From NCBI RefSeq assembly GCF_002843315.1, contig NZ_MVDD01000001.1:372001-436000 (forward strand): a stretch of DNA of 64,000 nt. Direction: 5' to 3'. Position numbers and translations under genes: made by a program. This document shows positions 1 through 9,650 of the stretch, in pieces (position 1 is the first letter of the stretch; the number at the start of each line of letters is the position of its first letter). The DNA is from Labilibaculum filiforme (GTDB lineage Bacteria > Bacteroidota > Bacteroidia > Bacteroidales > Marinifilaceae). A model generated the notes under the pieces. It saw only the letters and a program-made list of their open reading frames with translations, had not been told where the DNA came from and did not search any database.

Positions 1-2
1 TT

Positions 3-1133
3 ACTACTTATAAATATCTGGAAAACACCAGTTTTGAAGAAGCTAAAGCTCAAATGGACGAGAAAAATTATTATGCTATTCTTGTAATTCCAAAAAATAT
101 TATGGAAATCAAAATGGCTGAACTATTTTCTTTTAAGCAAGTTACAATTGAGGTTAAATCGGAAACAGGTTCGCAATTAAGAGATCATATCGAAAACTTA
201 AAGAGATCCGAAATAATTGCCTTAGCCAATATGCCCGATCTGGAACAAAAATTAGCAGCAACCAAAACGCCAATTTCCATGAAAACCATCAAATTTGGCG
301 AAGATGGCGAAATAAAACAAAGCTCTACAGAAATAGCAATGGCTATTGGATTCATATCTAGCTTTATTATTTACATGTTTATTTTCATGTATGGGGTGCA
401 GGTAATGCGTGGAGTTATTGAGGAAAAAAGCAATCGAATTGTCGAGGTTATTATTTCGTCGGTAAAACCATTTCAATTAATGATGGGAAAAATTGTTGGT
501 GTGGCCATGGTTGGATTAACCCAATTTATTATGTGGGTAATATTATCAGGTGTACTTATTGCTGTTGGAATGGCTGTTGTTCTGCCAGGTGTTGATATGG
601 AATCCTTACAACAAGCTAAAACTCTTTCCGAACTACCTGAAGGTGCAGCGACCTTAAATCCGGATCAACTTAAAATGGCACAAGAGCTATTAGGCACATT
701 CGACTTTGCATATGTTGCAGGTATTTTAGGAGCTTTCGTGTTCTTTTTTCTTGGCGGATATTTACTTTACTCGGCCTTATTTGCTGCTGTTGGTAGTGCC
801 GTTGATAACGAAACCGAAACACAACAATTCATGATACCCATTACCATTCCTTTAATTATGGCTATGTATATCGGTTTTGCCGTTGCAAAAAATCCGGAAG
901 GAAGTCTTGCCTTTTGGGGATCTATTATTCCATTAACATCGCCAATTGTAATGCTCGTTAGAATTCCTTACGGAGTTCCATTATGGGAATTACTCCTATC
1001 TATGTTTCTACTGATTGGAACTTTTCTTTTAGTAACCTGGATAGCTGCAAAAATATATAGAACCGGAATTTTAATGTATGGTAAAAAAGTTTCCTACAAA
1101 GAAATTTGGAAATGGCTACGATATCATAATTAA
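3..1133 (+). CDS. ABC-2 type transporter permease (NatB-like), start lies outside the window
   Basis: The reading frame is open from the first complete codon, so the gene begins upstream and only the C-terminal part is seen. About six hydrophobic segments are visible (starting near 335, 490, 700, 830, 905 and 980). Between the first two lies EEKSNRIVEVIISSVKP, a stretch typical of ABC2_membrane_3/NatB permeases, just before the second membrane helix. The tail is short and basic, as in that family. The partner ATPase is expected upstream, outside the window. The substrate cannot be told from sequence (sodium or drug export is usual for the family). A strong terminator follows the stop codon, so this is the last gene of its operon. 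Confidence 0.85.
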   Translation, partial: TTYKYLENTSFEEAKAQMDEKNYYAILVIPKNIMEIKMAELFSFKQVTIEVKSETGSQLRDHIENLKRSEIIALANMPDLEQKLAATKTPISMKTIKFGEDGEIKQSSTEIAMAIGFISSFIIYMFIFMYGVQVMRGVIEEKSNRIVEVIISSVKPFQLMMGKIVGVAMVGLTQFIMWVILSGVLIAVGMAVVLPGVDMESLQQAKTLSELPEGAATLNPDQLKMAQELLGTFDFAYVAGILGAFVFFFLGGYLLYSALFAAVGSAVDNETETQQFMIPITIPLIMAMYIGFAVAKNPEGSLAFWGSIIPLTSPIVMLVRIPYGVPLWELLLSMFLLIGTFLLVTWIAAKIYRTGILMYGKKVSYKEIWKWLRYHN

Positions 1134-1157
1134 TGGTGAATAGCTACTAAACGTTGT

Positions 1158-1184
1158 AAATGCCTCATTTTATGAGGCATTTTT
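1158..1184 (+). terminator. Rho-independent terminator after the ABC permease
   Basis: An 11-bp perfect stem (1158-1168 with 1172-1182), a 3-nt TTT loop and a run of T. It separates the permease from the ppx operon. Confidence 0.85.
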
Positions 1185-1385
1185 CACTAAAAGCGAAACG
1201 ACACAATTTTTGGAAGTAGCTAAAACGTTAAAAAAACTTATTCATCGTAACTTCGCTATCAAAAAACACAACCCGAGAACAAAGTTTTTACTATCTTCGG
1301 TTTCGAATTGAAGCCTAAAAAAGTTAAATAGTTTTTTTAGGAAAGACTAATCAATCAGACAATTAACACAACCAAATAGTAATTC

Positions 1386-2354
1386 ATGCGAATTTCTGTA
1401 ATAGATTTAGGAACGAATACATTTAATTTGCTTGTTGCAGAGTGGGATGAAACTGGAATTCCAAAAATTCTGAATCGTTCAAAATATGCAACAAAAATAG
1501 GGAAAGGCGGCATCAATAATAATATAATTACCGATGAAGCAATTGAAAGAGCTAAGAGTGCCCTTGATTCAATAACAGAAATATCGAATCAGTTTGAGGT
1601 ATCTAAAACCCTTGCATTCGCCACCTCTGCAATTAGATCGGCCGAAAATGGGGATGCTTTTGTAAAATTAATTGAAGAAAAATACAATATCTGTATTGAT
1701 ATCATTACAGGAGAACGAGAAGCCGATTTAATCTTTTTAGGAACTAAAAAAGCTATCGAATTAAATCACGAACCAGTTGCAATACTTGATATTGGAGGTG
1801 GTAGTAACGAAATAATTATTGCCAATAATCAAAAAGTATTTTGGAAAAACAGTTATCCGTTAGGAATGACCAGATTATTGGAGAAATTCAATCCTGCCAA
1901 TCCTATCAATAAAAATATGGTGAAGGAAATTGAAGAGTATCTAAAATCTCAGATGGCGGATTTATTTGAAGCTCTAGATATTCATTCCGTAAAAACATTA
2001 ATTGGTTCGTCTGGTTCATTCGATACTATTAAACAAGTATTGGTTGCTAACGTGCCCGAAATTAATGGTTTTCCAACTACCCATTTTGAAATTAAACTAA
2101 AAGACTTTTTTAAACTACACCAGTTATTTTTGGCCTCGACTTTGGAAGAAAGAGAACAAATGCCAGGAATGGATCCCGTGCGTGTAGAATTAATTGTAAT
2201 AGCCAGTATCTTCATTAATTATCTGGTAAAAGAATCAGGAATTAGTAAATTGTTTCAATCTTCATTTGCATTAAAAGAAGGAGCTCTTTTTGAATATATT
2301 GAGAAAAATAGCAGCTTGGTAGGCACTGGTAAAACAATGGAATCAAAAAAATAA
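1386..2354 (+). CDS. Exopolyphosphatase / guanosine pentaphosphatase family (Ppx/GppA)
   Basis: A 322-aa protein of the ASKHA fold that should hydrolyse the terminal phosphate of polyphosphate or pppGpp. The phosphate-1 motif DLGTNTFNLL is at residues 7-16, and the second phosphate loop DIGGGSNEI is at about 135-143. A Glu in GERE (109-112) is in the place of the family's catalytic glutamate. The length fits the short, single-module Ppx type common in Bacteroidota. It is the first gene of a very tight run: the response regulator starts 2 nt after its stop. TAnnTTCG-like sequences at about 1254 and 1292 could be -7 elements. Whether polyphosphate or pppGpp is the substrate cannot be decided here. 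Confidence 0.88.
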   Translation: MRISVIDLGTNTFNLLVAEWDETGIPKILNRSKYATKIGKGGINNNIITDEAIERAKSALDSITEISNQFEVSKTLAFATSAIRSAENGDAFVKLIEEKYNICIDIITGEREADLIFLGTKKAIELNHEPVAILDIGGGSNEIIIANNQKVFWKNSYPLGMTRLLEKFNPANPINKNMVKEIEEYLKSQMADLFEALDIHSVKTLIGSSGSFDTIKQVLVANVPEINGFPTTHFEIKLKDFFKLHQLFLASTLEEREQMPGMDPVRVELIVIASIFINYLVKESGISKLFQSSFALKEGALFEYIEKNSSLVGTGKTMESKK

Positions 2355-2356
2355 GC

Positions 2357-3520
2357 ATGTCAAAAATTCTGATCATCGACGACGAGAAAAGTATTCGTAA
2401 CACTTTAAAAGAAATATTGAGTTACGAAGATTATGAAATTAGTCTTGCCGAAAATGGCCTAGAAGGAATCGAATTGGCCAAATCAGATGAATTTGATGTT
2501 ATTTTATGTGATATAAAAATGCCAAAAATGGATGGAATTGAAGTTCTTGAAAAAACTCAAGAACTTGGATTGGATACTCCGGTCATTATGATTTCGGGAC
2601 ATGGAAATATCGATACCGCAGTAGATTCTATTAAAAAAGGCGCTTTTGATTTTATTGAAAAACCTTTGGATTTGAATCGTATTTTGATCACGATTCGCAA
2701 TGCCATGGACAAATCGAAACTGATTACAGAAACAAAAGTTCTGAAACGAAAAGTCAGTAAGAAATATGAAATGATCGGTTCTTCGGAAGTTTTGGAATCG
2801 GTTAATAATATGATTGATAAGGTTGCTCCAACCGATGCTCGTGTTTTAATAACCGGACCGAATGGAACTGGTAAAGAGCTTGTTGCTCATCGAATTCATG
2901 AACAAAGTAACCGCTCAAAATGCCCGTTTATTGAAGTAAACTGTGCCGCCATTCCTTCCGAATTAATAGAAAGTGAGCTTTTCGGTCACGAAAAAGGATC
3001 CTTTACTTCGGCCATTAAGCAACGAAAAGGAAAATTTGAATTGGCTGATGGCGGTACTCTTTTTTTAGATGAAATTGGTGACATGAGCTTATCGGCGCAG
3101 GCAAAAGTTTTGCGTGCCTTACAGGAAAATAGAATTACCCGCGTTGGTGGCGACAAAGAAATTAAGGTAAATGTTCGAGTAATTGCTGCAACGAATAAAA
3201 ATTTAGCGCATGAAATTGAGAATAATAATTTCCGCGAAGATTTATACCACCGTTTAAGTGTAATTTTAATATACGTGCCACCCTTAAACGATAGAACCGA
3301 CGACATACCCATGTTGGCAAATCATTTTATCGATACCATTTGCGGAGAAATGGGTGTGCCACAAAAAAGCATTGATGACGATGCAATTAGCGAATTGCAA
3401 AAAATCAACTATACAGGAAACATACGTGAATTCAGGAATATAATTGAACGATTGATCATTCTAGGCCAAGAAAGAATTTCGGTAGAGGATGTAAAATCCT
3501 ATACCAAATCTTCCAGCTGA
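2357..3520 (+). CDS. Sigma-54-type (NtrC-like) response regulator without DNA-binding domain
   Basis: The receiver domain (residues 1-115) has acidic pair D8/D9, phosphoacceptor D52, S80 and K102. The AAA+ domain (about 138-375) has Walker A GPNGTGK (167-173) and Walker B LFLDE (235-239). The sigma-54 contact loop reads GSFTSA (214-219) rather than GAFTGA. The protein ends shortly after the GNIREFRN sensor-2 helix, so the Fis-type helix-turn-helix usually found at the C-terminus is missing. It therefore probably acts without its own DNA contact, or by another mode. No histidine kinase is adjacent. It lies between ppx and the aspartase-like gene with 2-nt gaps, which suggests a common transcript. 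Confidence 0.9.
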   Translation: MSKILIIDDEKSIRNTLKEILSYEDYEISLAENGLEGIELAKSDEFDVILCDIKMPKMDGIEVLEKTQELGLDTPVIMISGHGNIDTAVDSIKKGAFDFIEKPLDLNRILITIRNAMDKSKLITETKVLKRKVSKKYEMIGSSEVLESVNNMIDKVAPTDARVLITGPNGTGKELVAHRIHEQSNRSKCPFIEVNCAAIPSELIESELFGHEKGSFTSAIKQRKGKFELADGGTLFLDEIGDMSLSAQAKVLRALQENRITRVGGDKEIKVNVRVIAATNKNLAHEIENNNFREDLYHRLSVILIYVPPLNDRTDDIPMLANHFIDTICGEMGVPQKSIDDDAISELQKINYTGNIREFRNIIERLIILGQERISVEDVKSYTKSSS

Positions 3521-3522
3521 AC

Positions 3523-4974
3523 ATGAGAACCGAATCTGATTTTATTGGACAAAGGGAAATTCCAAAAGATGCTCTTTGGGGAATTCATTCTCTTCGGGCC
3601 AAAGAAAATTTTCCTGATAAAACTGCTTTTCACCAAGAATGGTTTATGGCCATAGGCGCTGTAAAGCAAGCTTGTTATCAAACCTATACTAGCTTTTTAC
3701 AAGCTATTCAAAACAAATTTCCTAATAAACAATTTCCATTTCAATTAATCGACTCGCAATTAATTAGCGAATTAGAACAGGTTGCAATTGAAATTAATGA
3801 AGGAAAACATTTCGAACATTTTATTATCCCTGCAATTCAAGGTGGTGCCGGAACCAGTATCAACATGAATGTAAACGAGATAATTACCAACCGCACGCTT
3901 CAAAAAATTGGAAAACCTATCGGCTCCTATCAACATATAGATCCTTTTGAACACGCGAATGTATTTCAATCTACCAACGATGTAATTCCCACTTCTTTAA
4001 AAGTAGCAAGTATTCGTCTGCTGCAAGATTTGGAAGAAGCAATCAACAGCCTTCGAATGGAAGTGGAAAAAACGGAGAGTAAATACAGAAATGTATTGCG
4101 CCAAGGCTACACGCAAATGCAAGCAGCGGTTCCATCTTCTTACGATAAATTATTCAGTACCTATAACAATGCCCTTTCGAGAGATTGGTGGAGAGTTTCG
4201 AAATGTTTCGAGCGAATTAAAGAGGTAAATTTAGGAGGTGGTGCCATTGGAACTGGATTATCTATTCCTCGATTTTTTATTATGGAAGTGGTTCCAAATC
4301 TTCAGAAGTTAACCGGTTTGCCAATTACCCGATCGGAGAATCTATCGGATGCAACTGCGAATCAGGATTCTTTTGTTGAGGTGCATGCCACTCTTAAAGC
4401 ACATGCAGTTAATTTGGAGAAAATGGTTTCTGATCTTCGTTTACTAGGATCCGATTTATTTGTGAATCGTGAAGTATATTTGCCTCAAAAACAAGTTGGA
4501 AGCTCCATAATGCCCGGAAAAATTAATCCGGTAATAAGTGAATTTGTAATTAGTGTTGCCCACAAAGTATACGCTAACGATTTAATGATTAGTAACTTAT
4601 CGGGACAAGGCTGTTTGGAACTAAATGCTTATTTGCCTTCCATTGGACATGCTTTGCTTGACAGCATTAAACTACTTATTGCTGCAAATACTAGCTTGGT
4701 TAAGAATCTATTTCGCGAATTAGAAATAAAAACCAATCCTATTGACGAAACTATCCTAAAAAATCCTTCGATAGCTACTGCCTTATCACCATATATTGGT
4801 TATCATCAGGCCGCAAAGCTGGCTAAAGAAATGAAAAACAACCAAATATCCATTCGTGAAGCAAATGCTAAACTAAATTTGCTTAGCGAAAAACTACTGA
4901 ACCAACTACTATTACCGGAAGAACTGCTGAAAATGGGTTTTCAGATTGGAGAAACTTTAAACAATGCACAGTAA
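3523..4974 (+). CDS. Aspartate ammonia-lyase-like protein of the aspartase/fumarase superfamily
   Basis: A 483-aa cytosolic lyase, expected to split aspartate into fumarate and ammonia. Three superfamily blocks are present: GGAGTSINMN (107-116), QSTND (149-153) and the signature GSSIMPGKINP (326-336). The first two look more like aspartase than fumarase. It starts 2 nt after the response regulator, and hydF starts 2 nt after its stop. An aspartase-like gene beside hydF recurs in [FeFe]-hydrogenase maturation clusters of Bacteroidota, as I recall. The inference is that it supplies ammonium for the bridging amine of the H-cluster. It is divergent enough that the exact substrate should be held open. 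Confidence 0.85.
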   Translation: MRTESDFIGQREIPKDALWGIHSLRAKENFPDKTAFHQEWFMAIGAVKQACYQTYTSFLQAIQNKFPNKQFPFQLIDSQLISELEQVAIEINEGKHFEHFIIPAIQGGAGTSINMNVNEIITNRTLQKIGKPIGSYQHIDPFEHANVFQSTNDVIPTSLKVASIRLLQDLEEAINSLRMEVEKTESKYRNVLRQGYTQMQAAVPSSYDKLFSTYNNALSRDWWRVSKCFERIKEVNLGGGAIGTGLSIPRFFIMEVVPNLQKLTGLPITRSENLSDATANQDSFVEVHATLKAHAVNLEKMVSDLRLLGSDLFVNREVYLPQKQVGSSIMPGKINPVISEFVISVAHKVYANDLMISNLSGQGCLELNAYLPSIGHALLDSIKLLIAANTSLVKNLFRELEIKTNPIDETILKNPSIATALSPYIGYHQAAKLAKEMKNNQISIREANAKLNLLSEKLLNQLLLPEELLKMGFQIGETLNNAQ

Positions 4975-4976
4975 AC

Positions 4977-6197
4977 ATGGGAAGAGAAAGACGTCCTCAT
5001 ATTGGAATTTTTGGAAGAAGAAATAATGGGAAAAGTACCTTAATCAATTTCCTGGCCGGACAAGATATTGCAATTGTTTCGGATGTTGCAGGCACTACTA
5101 CGGATCCGGTAAAAAAAACGTTCGAAATTACCGGATTTGGTCCTGTAATTTTAATTGATACAGCAGGAATTGATGATACTGGCGAGTTGGGCCAGAAACG
5201 AATTAACAAAACGAATCAAACCATAAAAATAATCGATCTTGCCATTTTAGTAATCACCAAAAATACCTTTGGCAATTTTGAATTGGGCCTTATCGATCTC
5301 TTCAACAAACAAAATGTTCCCTTTATAACCGTACACAGCAAAGAAGATATTGAAATTTTAAAGCTACAAACTGCTGACTTACTAAAACAACACGGTTCAA
5401 AAGACATTCTTCATTTTTCCAATAACAACGCCAATATCGAGCCAATCGTTAAAAGCATAAAAACAACAATTCCCGAATCGGCATACACTACTCCTTCCCT
5501 TTTGGGAGATTTAATCTCTTACGGAGATATTGTTCTTTTAATTACTCCAATTGATATTGAAGCTCCTGAAGGTAGAATGATTTTGCCACAGGTTCAGGCA
5601 ATAAGAGATATTCTGGATAATGACGCAGTTTGTATTGTTTTAAAAGAACGAGAAGTAGATGCTTTTTTACGAAAAACAGGAATAACACCAAATTTGGTTG
5701 TTACCGATAGTCAGGTATTTTTAAAAGCTGGAGCCTCCATTCCTTCCGATATTCCTTTCACCAGCTTTAGTATCATGCTGGCGCATTTTAAAGGAAATTT
5801 TAATGCGTATTTAAAAGGAACTCCAAAAATTTCTGAACTTTTGGATGGCGATAAAGTGCTACTATTAGAAAGTTGTACGCATCACAGTTCGTGCGATGAT
5901 ATTGGAAGAGTGAAAATTCCTCGCTGGATTTCTAACTTTACCGGTAAAAAACTGGAATTTATAGTCACCGCCGGTTTAGATGAAATTCCTGGTGATATTA
6001 CCGATTATGCACTTTTAATTCAGTGTGGTGGTTGCATGATTACCCCAAAACAATTGGGCAATCGACTTCAACCTGCTATTGATGCTGGCATACCAGTTAC
6101 TAATTACGGAATGGCAATTGCGTATGTTCAAGGAATTTACAATCGTGCAGTTGCTCCTTTTGCAAAAATTGAAGATACAAAGTCTGATTACTTATAG
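4977..6197 (+). CDS. hydF: [FeFe]-hydrogenase H-cluster maturation GTPase HydF
   Basis: A 406-aa scaffold GTPase on which the 2Fe subcluster is built before delivery to HydA. The N-terminal Era-like GTPase domain has P-loop GRRNNGKS (13-20), switch TTT (40-42) and DTAG (61-64). The C-terminal cluster domain has ESCTHH (C300, H302) and QCGGCM (C350, C353). The spacing fits the family pattern CxHx44-53HCxxC, but the His before the last CxxC is Gln349. The partners hydE and hydG and any hydrogenase are not in the window. Its position at the end of a ppx-regulator-lyase run is unusual and separates it from the other maturases. Confidence 0.93.
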   Translation: MGRERRPHIGIFGRRNNGKSTLINFLAGQDIAIVSDVAGTTTDPVKKTFEITGFGPVILIDTAGIDDTGELGQKRINKTNQTIKIIDLAILVITKNTFGNFELGLIDLFNKQNVPFITVHSKEDIEILKLQTADLLKQHGSKDILHFSNNNANIEPIVKSIKTTIPESAYTTPSLLGDLISYGDIVLLITPIDIEAPEGRMILPQVQAIRDILDNDAVCIVLKEREVDAFLRKTGITPNLVVTDSQVFLKAGASIPSDIPFTSFSIMLAHFKGNFNAYLKGTPKISELLDGDKVLLLESCTHHSSCDDIGRVKIPRWISNFTGKKLEFIVTAGLDEIPGDITDYALLIQCGGCMITPKQLGNRLQPAIDAGIPVTNYGMAIAYVQGIYNRAVAPFAKIEDTKSDYL

Positions 6198-6223
6198 TAA
6201 TATTTAAATAAAACGATTTTTAC

Positions 6224-7360
6224 ATGAAAAAAATATTTGTTGCATATCTCCTCATTTCTATCTGTATTTTAAATGTTTACTCACAAGAAAAAGAATTTGT
6301 TCTTAAAGGAATGATTGGTGGGATTCAGGAGGAAACACTCTTTCTTTATCAGGAAACTGGCGAAAATGTAATTCTGCTAGACTCTGTAACAACAAAAAAC
6401 GGAGAGTTTCAATTCTCTGGAAAAACCGATCATGCATTTGTTGCACAGCTCGGATTATCGAAAAATAGACGGGCAAAAATTTTCATTTCTCCCTCTTCCA
6501 TGAATTTATTAGCTCATCAGGACGAGTTTAAACACGATTTTCTGATAAAAAAACTTACTGGTTCCGAAGCACAAAATAGATACGAAGATTTTCAAAATAA
6601 GCTTCAGAAAAACAATCAGGAAAAATTAAAAATAGCCAATGATCTTGAACTTCCCGAAGTATATTCCGATTCAATTAAAAAGAAAACATTTCTTGCCGAA
6701 TACAAAAGACTTAATAAATTCAAGAAAGAATATTTTCACAATTACGCATCTTCTCCAGTAGTATCTTATTTAATATTTCAGGAGTATTTTGGCGCCAAAT
6801 GTAGCCTTGATGATGTAAAAGAATACTTAAAAACGCTTAACATGGCAAACCCTAATGGTATTTATGTGAAAAATTTAAACCTGCGCGTGGAAATGATTGA
6901 ACAAATTTTCATTAAACAGGAATTCCCTGCGCTTAATTCCACCACTATAAATGAAAAAGCGTACCATTTTGAAGCACAAAAAAATAAATACCACCTATTT
7001 TATATTTGGAGAGCATGGACACCAGATAAAAATGAAATACAATATCAGGCATTGGATACTTTACAAACTATTTGTAAAGAGAATGGAATCGAACTGGTTA
7101 GTATCATTCGAAACTCCTCCTACAATCTTATTCCTGTAGTTGGAACAAAGGATTGGAAACAGTGGCGACCTATTGCCGATTCTTCCCATCAATACACCGA
7201 AATAGAAAGCATTGACAATAGTGTTGATCTTATTAAATATCTCAACCGCCAATTTCACGCCTTTCTTGTAAATAACAAAGGACAAATTATTTATCATCAG
7301 GATGCTTTTGATACCAAGTTGTTAGTATCGGAACTTGCAAAGTTTGTTTCAATGCCTTAA
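6224..7360 (+). CDS. Secreted DUF4369 / thioredoxin-like protein lacking the CxxC
   Basis: A signal peptide (about residues 1-20, ending near VYSQ) is followed by a DUF4369-like beta domain (about 24-120), a charged helical middle, and a thioredoxin-fold C-terminus from about 240. Where thioredoxins have WCxxC, this one reads WTPDK (residues 265-269), so both redox cysteines are gone. The role is therefore more likely binding or structural than disulfide exchange. It starts 26 nt after hydF and may be read through from it. It resembles the TlpA-like protein at 12155-13558, also with a damaged active site. The exact function is unknown. Confidence 0.75.
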   Translation: MKKIFVAYLLISICILNVYSQEKEFVLKGMIGGIQEETLFLYQETGENVILLDSVTTKNGEFQFSGKTDHAFVAQLGLSKNRRAKIFISPSSMNLLAHQDEFKHDFLIKKLTGSEAQNRYEDFQNKLQKNNQEKLKIANDLELPEVYSDSIKKKTFLAEYKRLNKFKKEYFHNYASSPVVSYLIFQEYFGAKCSLDDVKEYLKTLNMANPNGIYVKNLNLRVEMIEQIFIKQEFPALNSTTINEKAYHFEAQKNKYHLFYIWRAWTPDKNEIQYQALDTLQTICKENGIELVSIIRNSSYNLIPVVGTKDWKQWRPIADSSHQYTEIESIDNSVDLIKYLNRQFHAFLVNNKGQIIYHQDAFDTKLLVSELAKFVSMP

Positions 7361-7427
7361 AGAGTATATTTTAGTTCTGATTAACTATATTTAGGAGTTT
7401 GATAATAGAAATAAACACTAACTCTCT

Positions 7428-9650
7428 ATGCCAGATAATTTACTAAAGTCTAAAGCTAATTTCGGCACCTTCCCCGTTTTTCTTACTGCAATATCCACTA
7501 TTTTAGGAGCTATTCTATTCCTCCGTTTTGGTTGGGCAGTAGGAAATGTTGGTTTTATTGGAGTTATCGGAATCATTATTTTGGGACACCTAATTACCAT
7601 TCCAACGGCAATGGCTGTAGCCGAAATAGCCACCAATCAAAAAGTTTTAGGAGGTGGAGCTTACTACATAATATCCCGATCGTTCGGATTAAATATCGGA
7701 GCCGCCATTGGCATAACTTTATATCTATCGCAAGCTATTTCTGTTGCCTTCTATGTAATAGCATTCGCTGAAGCTTTCGATCCACTTATACAATGGATCG
7801 CAGACAATTACGGCTTACTTATTTACGACAAAAGAGCAATAAGTATTCCAACAATGGCTCTTCTTTCTGGATTATTTCTTAGCCGAGGAGCAAATTTGGG
7901 AATGAAAGCACTATATATTGTTGCTGGAATTTTAGGAGTCGCTTTGGTCCTATTTTTTCTTGGTGCTCCCGATACTGCTCCCAAAGAAATAATTTTGGAC
8001 GCTACGATTGAAAACCCAAAGAGTTTCTTCTATGTTTTCACCATCATTTTTCCCGCATTTACGGGATTAGCGGCAGGACTAGGACTATCTGGCGATTTAA
8101 AAAACCCACGAAAATCAATTCCTCAAGGAACCATTTGGGCGACCATTGTAGGACTCATCATTTACTTGTTTGCCGCCTATAAATTTACCGTATCTGCTAG
8201 TCCTGAAGATTTAGCCAGCGACCAGCTTATTATGCGTAAAATTGCAGTTTGGGGTCCTATTATTCCTATTGGCTTAGCTGCAGCTTCCATATCATCTGCT
8301 TTAGGCTCTATTATGGTAGCACCGCGTACTTTGCAAGCCATTGGCTTGGATGATATATTCCCACAGCAAGGATTAAATAAATGGCTAAAAACTGAAAACA
8401 AAAAGAATAATGAGCCAATTAATGCATCCGTTATTTCAATAATTATTGCTTTTGTATTTGTTTTTATTGGCGATGTAAATTTTGTAGCTCAAATTATATC
8501 CATGTTCTTTATGGTTACCTATGGTGCCATTTGCATGATCTCTTTTTTAGAACATTTTGCAGCAGATCCATCCTACCGACCAACCTTTCGCTCCAAATGG
8601 TATTTGTCCTTACTAGGAGCAATTCTTTCAATCTGGATCATGTTTCAAATGAACATGACCTATGCTATTTTATCTTTACTGATAATGGGTGGCATTTACT
8701 ATGGAATTAACCAAAGCTCGAAAGAACAAAAAGGACTCGCAAAATTATTTAAAGGAGTTGTTTTTCAGCTAAGTCGCTACCTACAAATATTTGCACAACG
8801 TGCCGAAAAAGGAGATCGAGAATTAAGTTGGAGACCTTTTGCTATTTGTATTTCCGAAGATTCCTTTAAGCGTCGTTCTGCTTTTGATTTACTCCGCTGG
8901 ATTTCGTACAAATACGGATTTGGCACTTATATTCATTATTTGGAGGGGTATTTAAACGAAGAAACTAATCTTGAATCGAAAAAAGTAATGAACCGCCTGA
9001 TTAACTTAGCATCGGGAAGCAAAAACAGAGTATATCTCGATACAATTATCAGCCCTTCGATGACCTCGGCGATTGCACAAGTTATGCAGCTTTCTGGAAT
9101 ATCAGGTACTGGTTATAATACCATTCTATTCGAATTTTCGAGAACAAAACCCAGCCGATTAAACTATGTAATAGATAATTACAACTTAATTAAATCGACT
9201 CATTTCGACGTTTGTATTCTAAACACCTCCTATAAAGGTTTTGGATACCATCGCGAAGTGCATGTTTGGATAGGGGCCGAAGATTTAGAGAATGCCAACC
9301 TAATGATTTTATTGGCTTACATAATTCAAGGGCATCCCGATTGGAAGAAAGGCACAATAAAAATCTTCGCTGTTTACCCCGAAGATCAAATGGACATCCA
9401 GAAAGAAAAATTACTTGTTTTAATTAAATCAGGACGATTACCTATTTCACCAAGTAATGTGCAACTAATAAATGCCGACCACACCAATAAAAAGCAGGTA
9501 ATCATGCAAAATTCTATGGATGCAGATTTGTGTATTCTAGGTTTTAATCATGAAGAAGTAGAAAAAGAAGGAACTAAATTATTTACAGGTTTCGAAGACA
9601 TGGGAAATATTCTCTTTGTAAGTTCTTATAAAGAAATAAATATTAAATAA
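7428..9650 (+). CDS. Cation-chloride cotransporter-like (SLC12/APC superfamily) permease
   Basis: A 740-aa inner-membrane transporter. The first ~430 residues contain about 12 hydrophobic segments, beginning with an APC-type opening (FPVFLTAISTILGAILFLR, unwound helix 1 with small residues). The C-terminal ~300 residues are soluble and resemble the cytosolic regulatory domain of Na-K-Cl or K-Cl cotransporters. Bacterial members of this group are poorly characterised. Electroneutral movement of K+/Na+ with Cl- is the family expectation, but an amino acid substrate is not excluded. Its stop codon overlaps the start of the BtuF-like gene by one base (TAATG), indicating translational coupling. 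Confidence 0.8.
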   Translation: MPDNLLKSKANFGTFPVFLTAISTILGAILFLRFGWAVGNVGFIGVIGIIILGHLITIPTAMAVAEIATNQKVLGGGAYYIISRSFGLNIGAAIGITLYLSQAISVAFYVIAFAEAFDPLIQWIADNYGLLIYDKRAISIPTMALLSGLFLSRGANLGMKALYIVAGILGVALVLFFLGAPDTAPKEIILDATIENPKSFFYVFTIIFPAFTGLAAGLGLSGDLKNPRKSIPQGTIWATIVGLIIYLFAAYKFTVSASPEDLASDQLIMRKIAVWGPIIPIGLAAASISSALGSIMVAPRTLQAIGLDDIFPQQGLNKWLKTENKKNNEPINASVISIIIAFVFVFIGDVNFVAQIISMFFMVTYGAICMISFLEHFAADPSYRPTFRSKWYLSLLGAILSIWIMFQMNMTYAILSLLIMGGIYYGINQSSKEQKGLAKLFKGVVFQLSRYLQIFAQRAEKGDRELSWRPFAICISEDSFKRRSAFDLLRWISYKYGFGTYIHYLEGYLNEETNLESKKVMNRLINLASGSKNRVYLDTIISPSMTSAIAQVMQLSGISGTGYNTILFEFSRTKPSRLNYVIDNYNLIKSTHFDVCILNTSYKGFGYHREVHVWIGAEDLENANLMILLAYIIQGHPDWKKGTIKIFAVYPEDQMDIQKEKLLVLIKSGRLPISPSNVQLINADHTNKKQVIMQNSMDADLCILGFNHEEVEKEGTKLFTGFEDMGNILFVSSYKEINIK

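Noticed and set aside
3523-4974. Class II fumarase
   Set aside because: The GGAGTSINMN and QSTND blocks and the link to hydF favour an aspartase-like lyase, though the substrate is not proven.
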